The position numbers were made by a program, and so were the translations under genes. Below, piece after piece: positions 26,256 through 38,900 of a DNA stretch of 64,000 nt; the stretch's first letter is position 1, and every line of letters begins with the position of its first letter. The notes beneath the pieces were generated by a model. The model did not search any database, had not been told where the DNA came from, and worked only from the letters and a program-made list of their open reading frames with translations. Source of the stretch: Stercorarius parasiticus (taxonomy: Eukaryota > Chordata > Aves > Charadriiformes > Stercorariidae). The stretch lies in the NCBI GenBank assembly GCA_013396915.1, contig VWZL01002055.1, positions 692,040-756,039 on the forward strand, read 5' to 3'.

Positions 26256-26990
26256 TCAGAAAATACTGACCTGCGACAACACTTGAGTCTGTGTCTGAGA
26301 TGGTATTTGCGACTGGTGCTGCTGAGGTGCTGGCTGCGGGCTGCCAATGGCGGGGATGGGAGAAGTGATCTGAGAGGCCACCGGCGAGTGCTGCTGAGGA
26401 GAAGGCTGGGACTGGTGCTGCATATGCTGCATCTGCTGCTGCTGCATCTGCTGGAGCTGCATGTGCTGCAGCTGCTGCTGCATTTGCTGCTGATTCATTT
26501 GCTGCTGGAGGTGCTGCTGCTGCAAGTGCTGTTGCATGTGGTGCTGGAAATGCTGCTGTTGCATTTGTTGCTGTATTTGCTGATGCATTTGATGCTGATG
26601 TAGCTGCTGCTGCTGCATCTGCTGCATCTGTTGCTGCTGGAGCTGCTGCATCTGGTGCTGCTGGCTTTGCATGGAGGGACTGACTTGAGAGGAAGATGGC
26701 GTTGCCACCATATTTGTCCCCATAGAGCTTATCAAGGGAGCTGCAATGTTTGTTGGCATGTTGGGGGCAATGGTAACAGAAGCGACAATCTGATTCATGG
26801 GCAGTCTCATGGTTAAAGGTTTTGGAGCGATCGCTCTGGGAAGGGACTGTTGAAGAGTTTGAGGAGATGCCGATACCGTCGCGTGTTGAGAAAGAGAAGT
26901 ATTCAGAATAAGGGAGGACGACAAATTGGTGGATGCCAACGTTTGCTGAACAGAACGAATTGTCTGGGCCTCAGCAGATTCTGCAGCAGC
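26256..26990 (-). CDS. TOX3: TOX3 coding exon 7 (Gln-rich C-terminal tail, stop codon)
   Basis: This last coding exon encodes 244 residues and a TGA stop at 26258-26256. It opens [20 protein letters not shown] and continues through [20 protein letters not shown] and [21 protein letters not shown] Gln-rich stretch of about 88 residues follows, then [19 protein letters not shown] and SQVSIF at the end. The acceptor is CCAAACACAG|GCT. The Gln tail is thought to act in transcriptional activation and protein contacts. The longest pure Gln run is four, because Met, His and Leu interrupt it. The human protein, from memory, has a pure run of about ten near the start of the tail. Confidence 0.96.
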   Translation of the reverse strand, partial: AAAESAEAQTIRSVQQTLASTNLSSSLILNTSLSQHATVSASPQTLQQSLPRAIAPKPLTMRLPMNQIVASVTIAPNMPTNIAAPLISSMGTNMVATPSSSQVSPSMQSQQHQMQQLQQQQMQQMQQQQLHQHQMHQQIQQQMQQQHFQHHMQQHLQQQHLQQQMNQQQMQQQLQHMQLQQMQQQQMQHMQHQSQPSPQQHSPVASQITSPIPAIGSPQPAPQQHQSQIPSQTQTQVLSQVSIF

Positions 26991-29900
26991 CTGTGTTTGG
27001 AAAAGAAATTCATCGTATTTTTAACAGAAAAAACATTGCTGCTGTTTACATGGAAATAAAAGTCACAGCTACTCAGGGAGACTTTTTCATCTTTTGTTTT
27101 CTATCAGGAAAGATCAATCATCAATGTGAAAAAGATCAGTGATCCACCGGCCCACCACATCACCTCTACATCTGCCTCTGCATACGGTACCTCCAGTTCT
27201 TACTTGGACAAAAAACTAACTCGTGCCTTGTTCAACACCAGAAAGTCACAGATGTCACGGACAGTTTGTGGCTGAAAGAGCTGAAAAGGGCCCAACACTT
27301 TCTCTATTTATATGTTTTCAAAAAAGCCATGTTCTTTGGGGGACAAATACGAGCAGAAGCCTATCCCCCCGCACCAGTTATCATGGCATAAGAATAGCGT
27401 ACAAACAATGAAACTTCTCTAACAACTTTTTAAATTTGGTTGTTGCAGTTCTTTGCATCTAAGGCATCGTGTCCCAGGTATCTACAACAGATGAAATTCT
27501 AAGGGAACACTGTCAAGGCACGCGAATGAGTACCCTGGAAGGGGTACGGCTGCATCAGGGTGTGCCCCGCTTAGGGAATCCTGCCTAATCCCAATGTCCC
27601 GCAGGTTTCTGATGAGGCTAAACTGCAGGAAAACTACAGTCCAAAGAGGTCTATTGCAATAAATGAGGTGTTATGGTGCCTCTGAAGGCTTAGTTTTATT
27701 AGGTAAACCTAGAAATATTGTGTATGCTTAAATTAAATCTATGCACCAATGGTAGGATTCATCTTTCATAGTTCTACACATCTGCATTGTACACGACATG
27801 TAGAATAGTTGCCTATATAAAGACAACAGATAGAAAAAGCCTCTTCCAGCACAACTAACTGCCATGTTTTAGACATTTACCTTAGAATGTGTCAAACTGT
27901 GCTGCAGAAGTGCCTATTCCAACTCTACTCTCAGTAACCACAGCAGATGAAAGAGCTTCAGCAAGGATGTCTTAAGTTAGAGGAGATGAGATGAATACTG
28001 GACTTAGAGTGTAATTTCCACTCACAGGCTTCCCACAAGTTACTCAGTAGTCCAGGTCCCACGGATTTTGGGAGAAAATATGATTTCTGATGTTTTTGAA
28101 AAGGGAACTTAGGGCTGACAAAATAAATTCCCTCAAAGGTATTTAGAATTCCAGCTGCCGTTGAACTTAGCATTGTGATACTACAGGCTTTGAGAACATT
28201 ATCTAAGTCCTAGAGACAATAGAAAAACGCAGCTTCTCTACACAAGAAGAAATCTTACAGCTTTCAAGGATGCATGTGTATATTATTTCTGCTGTTGCAT
28301 TTTTAATTATTAATTAACATACACAGCAACTTTCTGTGTGATTTACTAATGCTCTGCAGATGTACATTCAAATAAATATTCTCAGGAGTTAGATATCATC
28401 ACTTTCTTCTGTTTCTTTCTTGTGATCGAAGCTATTTTTGTAATTGATCTTTATGAAATATTACTAGAGAAAGAATCAACTTGATGAATTTTTACCCACA
28501 TTTTAGATGGCCACAAGCATATTTCCTTTTACAGTATTGAGATGTAACAGATCCACAACCAGTGCAGTGCCGCTGGTTAAAAGGTATGTTCTCAAGTAAG
28601 ACAGCAGAGCTTTGTTTTCTTCATGAGTTTTATTTTAACTCGGGATCTGCTAAAATACTCCATGCGGCTCACTGCCAGCTAGTCCATTTGTGAGTACTCT
28701 CCAAATTCAGAGCCACCATGCATTTTTTTCCCCCTCACCTGCAAGAAATACTTAAGCTTTGTCATACAATAACTGCTCTCCAGCTCCATGCAAAGCACGT
28801 CTGTCTTTCAAGAAGCAGCACTTGAGGAAAAACAAAACACTGCAAATAGCTTGCAAACGTTAGTGTCGAAAAGTCAGTATATTTTTCATGACTGAATTTT
28901 ACTTTTGTAGTGAAGTGCATTATTTTGCCTCCGTAGATAATGGAAGATGCACATTTACAAAGTTATTGTTTGGTAATCATTACTGTGCCACTAGAGAGAT
29001 GAAATTGTTTTTTTGCAGAGCCTAAGCGGGGTTCAAGCAGCAGCACAACACCTTGTAAACCTGTATGACAGAAATCCTAGGATTCTACTTTTATTTTGCG
29101 TAACACCCCGCCCCCCCATATTTAAACACCATTGCCAAAAGCTAACTTGCACTACATTGAAGACAGTACTAGGCTTACCTTCGAAACAAGGCTTGCTCTA
29201 TAGGCAGCAAGTGCCTTTAGGTATTCTTTTTTGGCAGCTTCAGTTTTCCTTTTATATACCTATTAAAAGAGACCACAATTTCACCAACTTCAATTATTAA
29301 GACATTTTTGCCAGAATGCTCTCAAAATCATTTGCAAAGAAACAAAAAGCACAGACCAAAAAATCCCGAAAACACTCTACTTTTATATGTACTTTTTCTT
29401 CTCTGAAAGATCTAAATGTTCTTGCAGGTGGCTACAGACTCTCAGGTCTGCTCGCTGGACTCACACCACAATTTATGTTGATTTATCGTGAATAAAAAAG
29501 GCTGCGAGAGCAACCAACTGTTTGACAAGACTCCCTATGCACAATTTACCTCCCCAGGAAATGATATTTTAATGACTCCAAGTAACAGGGATATTAGAAC
29601 ACTGAGTATTTCAGATGCTAAAAAGTATCTGAAGTAATATAAAACAGCAAAAAATGCCAAGGTGGGGATTTTTTAAGCAAATCTTTGATATACATATAAA
29701 AAAATCTTTATACCTTTATAAAAGGTGGTTCACAGAGCTTGGACAATGCACTTCCCCAAACCCAGTATGAGAGAATCCCATTGAGTTAAACAAGAACGGT
29801 TTGGCAAAAATGAATTAATCTGCATTTTTATTCAACAGTAAATTTAAAGTTCACCTTTAAATCATGTTCACCATCATCTGTTAGATCAGACTAAAAGTTT

Positions 29901-32900
29901 CCAAATTTTCACACACAAGAACCATTCCTGTCTTGCCAGAAGGTGTCCTATATGGGAATCTACTCTTCCATTGCAGCTGCCATTAACTGTTACTGGGAGC
30001 TGCACGGAGTATCAACAGGCAAACAGCCTCAAAGGATTTTTTTTTTTTCCTTCAATCCGTGTGTAGGAGTTACATGTGTATAGAAAGAATAACAACCCTC
30101 AAGGAAGAACAAAACTCATCATTCTGTACCAAGTTTGAGCTCGAGATAACATTTCACATGCAACAGTGTAATGAGGCACAGAGGATTGGCTTCAAAGGTT
30201 GGAAATCAACACGCTTTGTAACAAATTCATAAGGCAGATCAAAGGAAAATGGTAAATGTGCTGTACCTTCCCCTTTTCTCTTCTAACTACCGATTAATAG
30301 GAAACAAGAGCTTTGAAATAGGAATCATCAAAAGATGGTCTTAACAGGACTCTAGGACAATATCACCTGAGCTTTTTTTACAAACTGCCCTTTAAAATTT
30401 AAAGACAAATACAGCCATTTAATACTACATACTGGCTCTTTTAACAAAATGCTTTTTAGATGCCAGGTCTTCAGCAAGTTCAAAAATCAATGTAGCTCTA
30501 CAGAGTAAGAGGTCTACATCAGCAAGCACCATGGTCCACTCAGAGCAGAGGCAGCAGGATTTTTTTTACAAGGATTACTATTTTACTTCTTGTGAGACAA
30601 CCCTGCGTCAGTTTTTTTACCTGTTTTTGTTCTTCTCCTAGACTGTCCCACATAGATGCCACTATTTTTGAAACCTCTCCAAATGTCGCATTTGGGTTCT
30701 GCCCTTTAATTGCAGCTTGTGTATCCCTGAAGAAAAGGGCATATGCTGACACTGGCTTTTGTGGCTCATTGGGATCTTTCTTTTTCTTCTTCTTTGGAGT
30801 TTTGGGCTTCTTGCCAGAATCCGGGGCAGCTCTTTTTTCTCCAGTAGCCTAAGAAACAGTAATAACAAGAACAATCAATACATCCATGAAACAAAACAGA
30901 TTAATTAAAAAAAATTATTAACAGTCTCTCTTAATAATACACGGATAAAGCTACTATGTAGGCAACGTTTTGGAGAGCCCTGTTGTGCGAGGACACAAAT
31001 AGTGTCCTATCAAAAAGCACTTAGTCTCAGCTTAATCTCGTCAGATCTACCAAACTAAATGCATGGATAGTTACTACTCATTGTAAGCATGGCTCACTGA
31101 GTCAATCTTACGAGCTTGACCTAAAAAAGTACACCCCAACGCTAATTTGTATTAAAAAAAAAATAAGATTTAACCTATAGCATATTTTGAGGCAATCTAT
31201 GCTCTTCTATTAAGATGTAATTTCAGCAGCAAAGACTCAAAAGACAAGAGCTTGGAGGCGTTTCCATGGGACTTCGATGTGGGTCAGACATTGAAAAACC
31301 CACCCCTTCAGGCAAAAACCACTCTGCAGTTTCTATCCACCTGCAGCCAAGGTCTGCCGTGTCCGGCACCCACCTCCCTCTTGCTCCTCATGCAGCCGGG
31401 GGCCCGTGCAGCAGCGCTGGAGGCTCCGCGTTATGGCCGGTACCGACATCCCCCTCCCGCCCCGTGGGCTCCTCCCATCCCGTGCCCTCTTTTGTTGAAG
31501 GATGCACAGATATTGCCGCAAGGGGATAAAGTGGCTCTAGATATGCCACTCACTAGTAATTTTGATGTTTTGAGGATCCTGTAAAATGATCTTTCCATAA
31601 GCACAATTTCCATTAACTTAAACCTTAAACAGTCTAAATTAGGCCCTTTAAATATACTGCTATAACATTTTTGCTTTATTTTTTTGATACAATTTTCCTT
31701 TTATAACAGATTTATTTAAAGCAAAATGTAAATTAACTAAACTTTCAGTTAGAAGAAAGCTTATTTTATCTAAATGCATCTATGTTTTATGTGACTCTAG
31801 AGAATACCGAAATGACAAAACTGTCCAAAGTTGACAAGTAAAGAGATTCACCACATCTATAAAATCTGAAATGAATTATGAATGTATTAGAGCACATATA
31901 TACTTATATTCTTACATTTATTATTATGGAGATATGGAAACTTCGTAAGTAAAGAAGCTAAAGAGCACATGAATCCTATTCCCCTTTAGTGTAACATTTG
32001 TATTTGATATGACCACACTGCAGCTGGGAGGATACTGCCACGTTCATGAGAATACAGCACACAGACACGTGCAGCTTACCCACTGCAGGGCATGGAATCA
32101 CTTACTCTGTTTGATTCGTCTGCGTCTTCTTCATTTATAGAGCTGGATGGGGAAGGAGTGGCTGATTTACTCGCAGGAGGGGAGGGAGAAGTGTGTGGCA
32201 AATTAGTGCCTCCTAGATTTAGCCCCAGCTGCGCACTTAGCTGAGACTGGTTAATGGTGGTTAGCTGAGAAGGAGGCATGATTCCTGAATGAGCAGCATC
32301 AGTCATATGGACAATGGATCTCATAATCAGAGAGTGATCCTGGCGATACTGAGAAACTTGTGTGTGACTCTGATCCTAAAAGAGATTGAAACAGTGTTCA
32401 GTCGTTAGCAGTGACCACACAGCATTATCAGGTGAAATTATTTTCACAGGCTTATGGAACTGACACTGTCAACTTGCAGTTTGTTTCGTTGTTTCTTAAT
32501 GAATTAAAAATGCATTTTCAATTAATTAAATGCAGCAACTTGCCCTGGACTTCACTTCTCCCCCACTTGTGGGTGGGGTTTTTCGGTGGAATAAAACTTG
32601 CACTTCCCCATTTTTAAACGTTTCTTCTCTTGGTGGAGTCTGAAATACCCACATTAACAACCGGGAAACAGGCTGACTGATGATACAGGGAAAACACTGC
32701 AACCGAGAAGACACAAACTGCTGTCAAATGCAGAACGTAAACAAAACCAGGGCAGGGGGGATATAGATATAGAGAGAAAAGCATCTTCCTTTACTGATAT
32801 TCAATTATTCTTAGCTGTTACTAGTAACAGTGGTAGGTATAAAACAATCCTGTCTGAGTGGGATTTGAAAGTTGTGTTAAACGAAGCACGCTGCCCTGCC

Positions 32901-35900
32901 AGGCGTCGGCTGCAGGCACTGCAGCTCGCTGGAGAACTGTCCCAGTAACCCTAATCACTCCTAAAAATCCTTGTTCACAAGTACCGCACAAAACTACATA
33001 TTTTTATCTTTAATCCAACAACCAAACGCACATGGAAGTAGCAAGCCAGGTACCAATCACTGACTTTATTTTTCTTGTACTTCACGGCTCAGAAACTCAA
33101 GTGCGTGCACGGTTTTGTTTCTACTGTTTCTTGAGGGCACAAACTATGTCGTCTTCTCTATCTGCACAACACTTATCACATTTGTAAATAAAAGCAAGGC
33201 CCTGAAGGTAAATTCAACTGGGATCTGCCTATGAGCAACTCAGGTTTGTTATTTTTAACCACGCACGGATCAATACACAATGAAAGAACATTTAAACAGA
33301 AAAGAAGATTTTTAAAGCAGTTAATAAGTGGAGAGAATAAATAGCTCACAAATTGATTCAGCAACCTGATTAATCTATGGCCATTGTTTGAACAGACAGA
33401 AACATGAGAAATAAATTAGATTTTGCCAACTCTTTCATTTTTAATAACCTACATCGCAATTAGCAGCAGGTGCAATGATCCTTAATGAAATGACACAGAA
33501 CAAACCAGCAATGCTGGCAGCCCAGCGTACCATCCACCGGACTCCCACAACAGAGCCTGGCCTTCCCAGTGCTCCCTTATTAACTGTGGACAAGCCCAAA
33601 CCAGTCTTCAAAAATCTGCGTCAGTGTGGAGGTAAGTTCAGCCCAAGTGACTTTCCTCTTCCTTTCCACAACTCTTCCCTCAGCAGAGCAGCGGTTCTGT
33701 GCTCCTGGAAACCTCCTCTGGGACGGGACCAGTGCAGCCGTACAAAGGGACAATTCACTCCTTAGAGAAGATGCCCCCCCGCCGCCTCGTCCATCTGACG
33801 TACAAGGGCTGCAGCACACTGCTTCCCTACAGCAGTAAATCATATTAATGCCCAATTTGGCAATTCGTGTGTCTTTCCGCTGAAGCTTATACAGAAAAAC
33901 GAAATCCTTCATAAAAGTACATATGGTGTTGCACCTGGATCCAGTACAGATGAAGTTAACCCCAACAAGCTCATGACCCACATCCTGTACGCTGGGTCTC
34001 ACCCTCATTTTCCCCATGCCTTCCAAGCCATTGCCAGCTTGGATCATCATCCGTACCACACCACGCTGCTTCTCCTACTTCCTAAATTCTTCTAGTATTT
34101 TCAGTAAAGGAGTGCAGCTCCTCAGAGATGAATGCATGTGCCAAAAGTGGAGCACTTGATACAGAAAGATCAAAACATCAGGCTTATTGGCTGAAATACC
34201 CATTTGCTTCAGGGCACCTTTCTGTGAAAATTTACTACCGTTAACTATAGGGTCGTTTTCATTGTGACTTGTATTGGCAGCGGCATCTGGAAGTCATTCA
34301 AAGTCTTTTGTAAAATGATATTACTTTCTGCATACAACTCCATTCATTTAGTTTACAGACATTACTTTATTGCATGAAGAAAAAACTCTGCTGGTAAAGC
34401 AAAGGTGGAGTTCATCGGAATGACCTTCTCTCATAGAAATTAACTTTCTTCATTATTTTGCAGGCAGTACTTTCTTGGAGGTGTTCTACACCTAAAAGGC
34501 TAGCTTTTGTTCTCTCTTTCTTGTTACACAATACAGGCCTTTCTGGCCTTCACACCCAGGCAAAAAAATGTGATGACATGGGTTACAAACCATTTACTCC
34601 AAGTCTTGTCATTTCAGTTGCATCTATGATTTTATTGAGACTAAATTCTCTTGACTTGCACTGACCCAGAATCTAATTTTATACACAAGCCCATGAATTC
34701 TTAACTGTCCCTTTTTCTGACACTATTTGATGCTTGTGTGTTTTTCACATCCACTTATTTGATTCCAGTTTTTCTTTTCTGTATCTTTTCCTAATTTTTT
34801 AAGCATTTTTTTAAAAAAATCTTTAAAAATTCAGTAATAGCTAGAAGTTGAAACAACAATATTTTGTAACTGGCTATCTAGCACCAAACAGATAAAACAT
34901 ATTATATAAAAGAAAATATTTTGTATCATTTTTGATCTCTTATCATTTACATCATATTTGCATATGATAATGGCAAACTGTATTTTCTACACTTTAAACT
35001 TAAGTTACATGGCTAATCAATATTAAAAAATAATCACAAAGAAATGAATGGGAATTCCATTTTTTACTTTGTGTTACGGCATTGTGGGCCTCAACAACAG
35101 ACATTACCTATAGAAGAGCTTTCAGACAAGGAAGCATGAACCATATTTTATGTTTCTACAGTGGTTTGGCAAGTAGCAAGAAGGCAGGGGAACTAAGTCA
35201 ATAGCAACATGAAAGTCCACAGCGTTTGTATATAGCTCCTGAGCAAACAAAATTTTCGAAGGAGGAATCTATAATCAAGAAAACATAATTTCTATCAATG
35301 ATCTTCCCCCCCACCCACCTTATGCTACAAAAAGCAATACTGAACCAAAAGGGTCAGTAGCATTTGATTATGCACGAAATGTTTATCAATGAAATGTTTA
35401 ACAACAAAAATCATCTTACATCAGGAGCACACATGGAAATACAAGTGCACTGAAACATCCACATGACATCCTAATTACATTACTACATGAAAATTGAAAA
35501 ACTTGTGTATTCAAAATAATCCACTGAGAATACTGTGAAAATTTTACAGAATATCACAAGCTGTTTCACATAAACTGAACCAGAAGTAAAAGCGATACAC
35601 AAGTATTAGAAGCATTCAGGATTTTTGTAACATCATGCAAAAATGACAGATTAGTTCTGACAGAAATTCATGACCTTCTCAAGCGGACAGAATCAAGTTT
35701 TGATTGAGCCTGATCTGCTTTACAGTCTTGGATTGAAGCTATAGGCAAAACTTGGTGATTTTAACACAAGTCAGGCAAAACTCACCCACTGGTTTACTCA
35801 GCACGACAATCAAGCAAGGACGTAATGTGTGAAATGGAGAACTAAAGAGAAATAACTTGTGTGATTCCTCTGCAGACTTAAAGGCCTTTGTCTCAGATCT

Positions 35901-38900
35901 CTCTGTTGTTATCCTACATGAGTGCTACCAAAAACACTAAGCTACAAAGATGTTTACTGAGGGGAATGCCAGCCACCTCTCTGGTCTCTTCAATTATAAC
36001 CATGGATAAAAAGAGCAAAATATGGCCTAAAATGCTTCCCCCTTCTCAAAACAACTGTATGGTGACTGTATCCGGGCACACTGGCTTTCTGTCACCACTC
36101 TCTTGCATAGCTCCAGTAGCATACGTTACAGAGACATTCGGCATCAGACACATGGAAAGCCTCATCACAGGAACCATAAGGCTATCTGTCCATCAAACTA
36201 TCCTACTCTCAACTATTCTAATCTGTTTGGACAGTCACGCTCAAGAAGTCGTATTTAGTCATATTGCCAAAAGGACACAAGTCTCACGGCATGTGCCAAA
36301 TATATAGCTTATTTTACTTTGATTTGTGAAAGTTTAAGTTCTCAAAAATTGGTAAAATATCAGTTCCTCAGCAGCCACTGGAAAGCAAACAACAGAGTAA
36401 TGAAACTTAAAAAAAAAAAAAAAAAGGAATGTGTGAACTCCCACACTTTAATTTATACAGTATTATCAAAGGTGTTTTTCAACAATTACTGTACCTGAGC
36501 CAGCAAAAGCAAAACATACCATTGAGTACTAAGGGAAAAATCAAAGTAATAAAAGATAGTTCATTCTTCTGCTATCAACTCATTAAGCATCCAGTAGTTA
36601 ACACAGCTAGTAATACAGCTAGTATTTATTTTGACAGATAATGCATCCAGCCATTACGTCAAGATATGCCCTAATTTCCACTCACACTGCATTTTGAGAA
36701 TCATTTACATACAGCAGTTTTATCCCGGGTTTCTACCCTGATATAATTTTAACCTCTAGGAACATTCAAAATAATATTTAAAAATATAGCTAAAAAATTA
36801 CTTTATAGAACATTTTGAGTAATATTGAAGTCTTGATTAAAATCAATGTCCACGGCCTTCAGTCATTTAAATAGGCAACACCTGCAGCAAGACTCTCTCT
36901 AGCCACGTCAGGCCTGAGCCCATGGAAGTGCCTCCAGGAAGATGCAGGTCTGGCATCTAACCCTACACTGCATGAGCCAGTTTTTTAAGGAAAGTGAGAA
37001 ATCTGCCAACAAAAATAACTGTGCAAAACCCAACATTTATGGTTATGCTCACTGTGCCCTGGTTTCAAAAGTTGACTTAAAACACTATATATTCTATTGC
37101 CTTAGGAACTCATCACTGTCAATGTAACATAAGCTGATGTAATATTTTAAAGAATATATTTAAGTTGAAGCAAATGCCCTGCAATGTAAAGAGTGAAATC
37201 CTCAGTTGTCCCTGTCTGTAAATTACACCCTTTCCTTTTGGGCAAGTCAGCATATCTCTAGAAGAAATCCTCAATATTCCTTTTTCTCCATGAGTAAAGT
37301 ACAGATAAAAGAATCCATTAATCTAAATTTTTACAAGATAGAAATTCAGTGCCAATCAAAACAAATCAAACTAACAGGATGCTTTCCTCTGTCAGAGATT
37401 AAACCCTTACTTAATAGAATACAAAACAGTTGCACTTGGTACTGCCACCACTGAAGAAGTGTCCTTCCTCTCCCCTCCTCAGATACTGCCATCAGTAATA
37501 GATCTGTCAAACTGCAGTTATCAGAAGATCCACTACAAGCAGCAGCAGCTTCTTTTCCCTGGCAATGAGAAAACTCCCATGTTTTGCTTCATGTCTCTGT
37601 AGAAAAGTAAACCTTACCTAATTTAATTCCCAAGTAAAGGCTACAAGAAACTGTACATGTCAGTTTGGAAAAAAATAATGTCTGCAGCTGGATCTAAAAG
37701 ATCAGTTGGTGACAGGAGGCTTACGTGCACGCTGCTGCCCGAAGAACATGAAGAATATACAACTTCTTGGTCTGTGCGCTCCCCCAGTCCCACTACACCA
37801 GAAATTACTCTTCTCTGTTCACACAGAGCACATAAACCAGAGAAGGGACATGAAGAGGAAAAAAAACCAAACAACAAACCAAACCCAACAAACATGAGGG
37901 TCCACTGATTTATTCCTCCAAACTGAGCAACTATCTCCTTTTGTTCTGACAATCTCAGGTGCCTCTCAAAATTCATCTCCTGCTGTATGACAGAACCTTC
38001 TTACATGGCTGCAACCTCCAAGTTAGTTTAACGTGTTTTATTGGAATCTTTCTGATATACCCTTGCTCTTCTTTGGGGTTTGATCTGCAACCACGTCTGC
38101 AGTGACCCCTCGCATGGCTGGTGTTCCTTGTACTCCCCCGTGCAGTGCAGAGCCTCCTTCAGAACAGATGGCCTGACCTGTTACAGGGGGTGGTAAGAGT
38201 GCTGTGAGACCACCAAATTACAACTTCAAACCGTTTCTTCTATGGAACCACACTCCGGCGTTAGGCAGCAGGAGCACAGCACGGCCAGGCGGTGCAGCAC
38301 CACCTCAAAGATGCCATTCCAAGCAAGAAGGTGCCAAGGGACAGGGCCAACCAGCCCGAGCACCTGCCAGATCAGCCTCTCCGGGCCCCAGGACTAGGCA
38401 CCTCTGCAACACTGCTCCGTGGCCTCCCTTGGTACCAGCTCACTCACAGCATGCTCAGCTACCTCTAACAAAACGCTGCATTTCATGGTGAAGAAACACT
38501 GAAAGCTCATAGCTAGGCCAAAATCACACAAAACTACCAAATTAAGAGACAAAGACTTTTCTCTGAAACGCTTGTGGTAATCCTTACCCAGGATGCCCCA
38601 TCACCCTAGCATGGAGCATTTGCTGTTTGGGAGCTTTGTTCTTACCCATTTACTTTCCTGTGACCCTGTAGGTCCCTCATGCAGTCCCCAGAGTGGGCTG
38701 AAGGGGTAACGCTTCTTGGGTGCCTCGGTTGCTATTGAGTCCTCCTGCTCTGGAAAGGCTTCTGCTCTTGCAGACGGATGGCACCGTAGGCTTGCTATAG
38801 CCCTCCACCCATCCACAGTGGCTGCTACTGATGCTTTAGCATCACCTAATTCACAGCTTCTTGATAATTTAATTTTCTACACCATTTCATAGAGGCATTT

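Noticed and set aside
26139..26603. Plus-strand open frame of 154 codons rich in Leu, His and Val opposite the TOX3 Gln tract
   Set aside because: It is the antisense shadow of the CAG-rich coding repeat; CTG/TGC triplets read as Leu, and the TOX3 frame on the other strand explains the sequence fully.
30540..30620. Read-through of the HMG exon frame past EQKQ into a short extra peptide
   Set aside because: The extension lies beyond a CAG|GTAAAA donor, and exon 6 supplies the correct continuation of the HMG box.
30621..30848. Assignment to TOX, TOX2 or TOX4 instead of TOX3
   Set aside because: The HMG box is shared across the family, but the Gln/Met/His-rich tail and the SQVSIF end fit TOX3 only, as far as I recall the paralogues.
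33580..34059. Minus-strand 159-codon frame in intron 3
   Set aside because: No recognisable family; it sits inside a TOX3 intron on the same strand without a matching splice pattern.
35888..36307. Plus-strand 139-codon frame in intron 3
   Set aside because: No domain, no low-complexity or membrane pattern that would support a gene; length is within chance for this amount of sequence.
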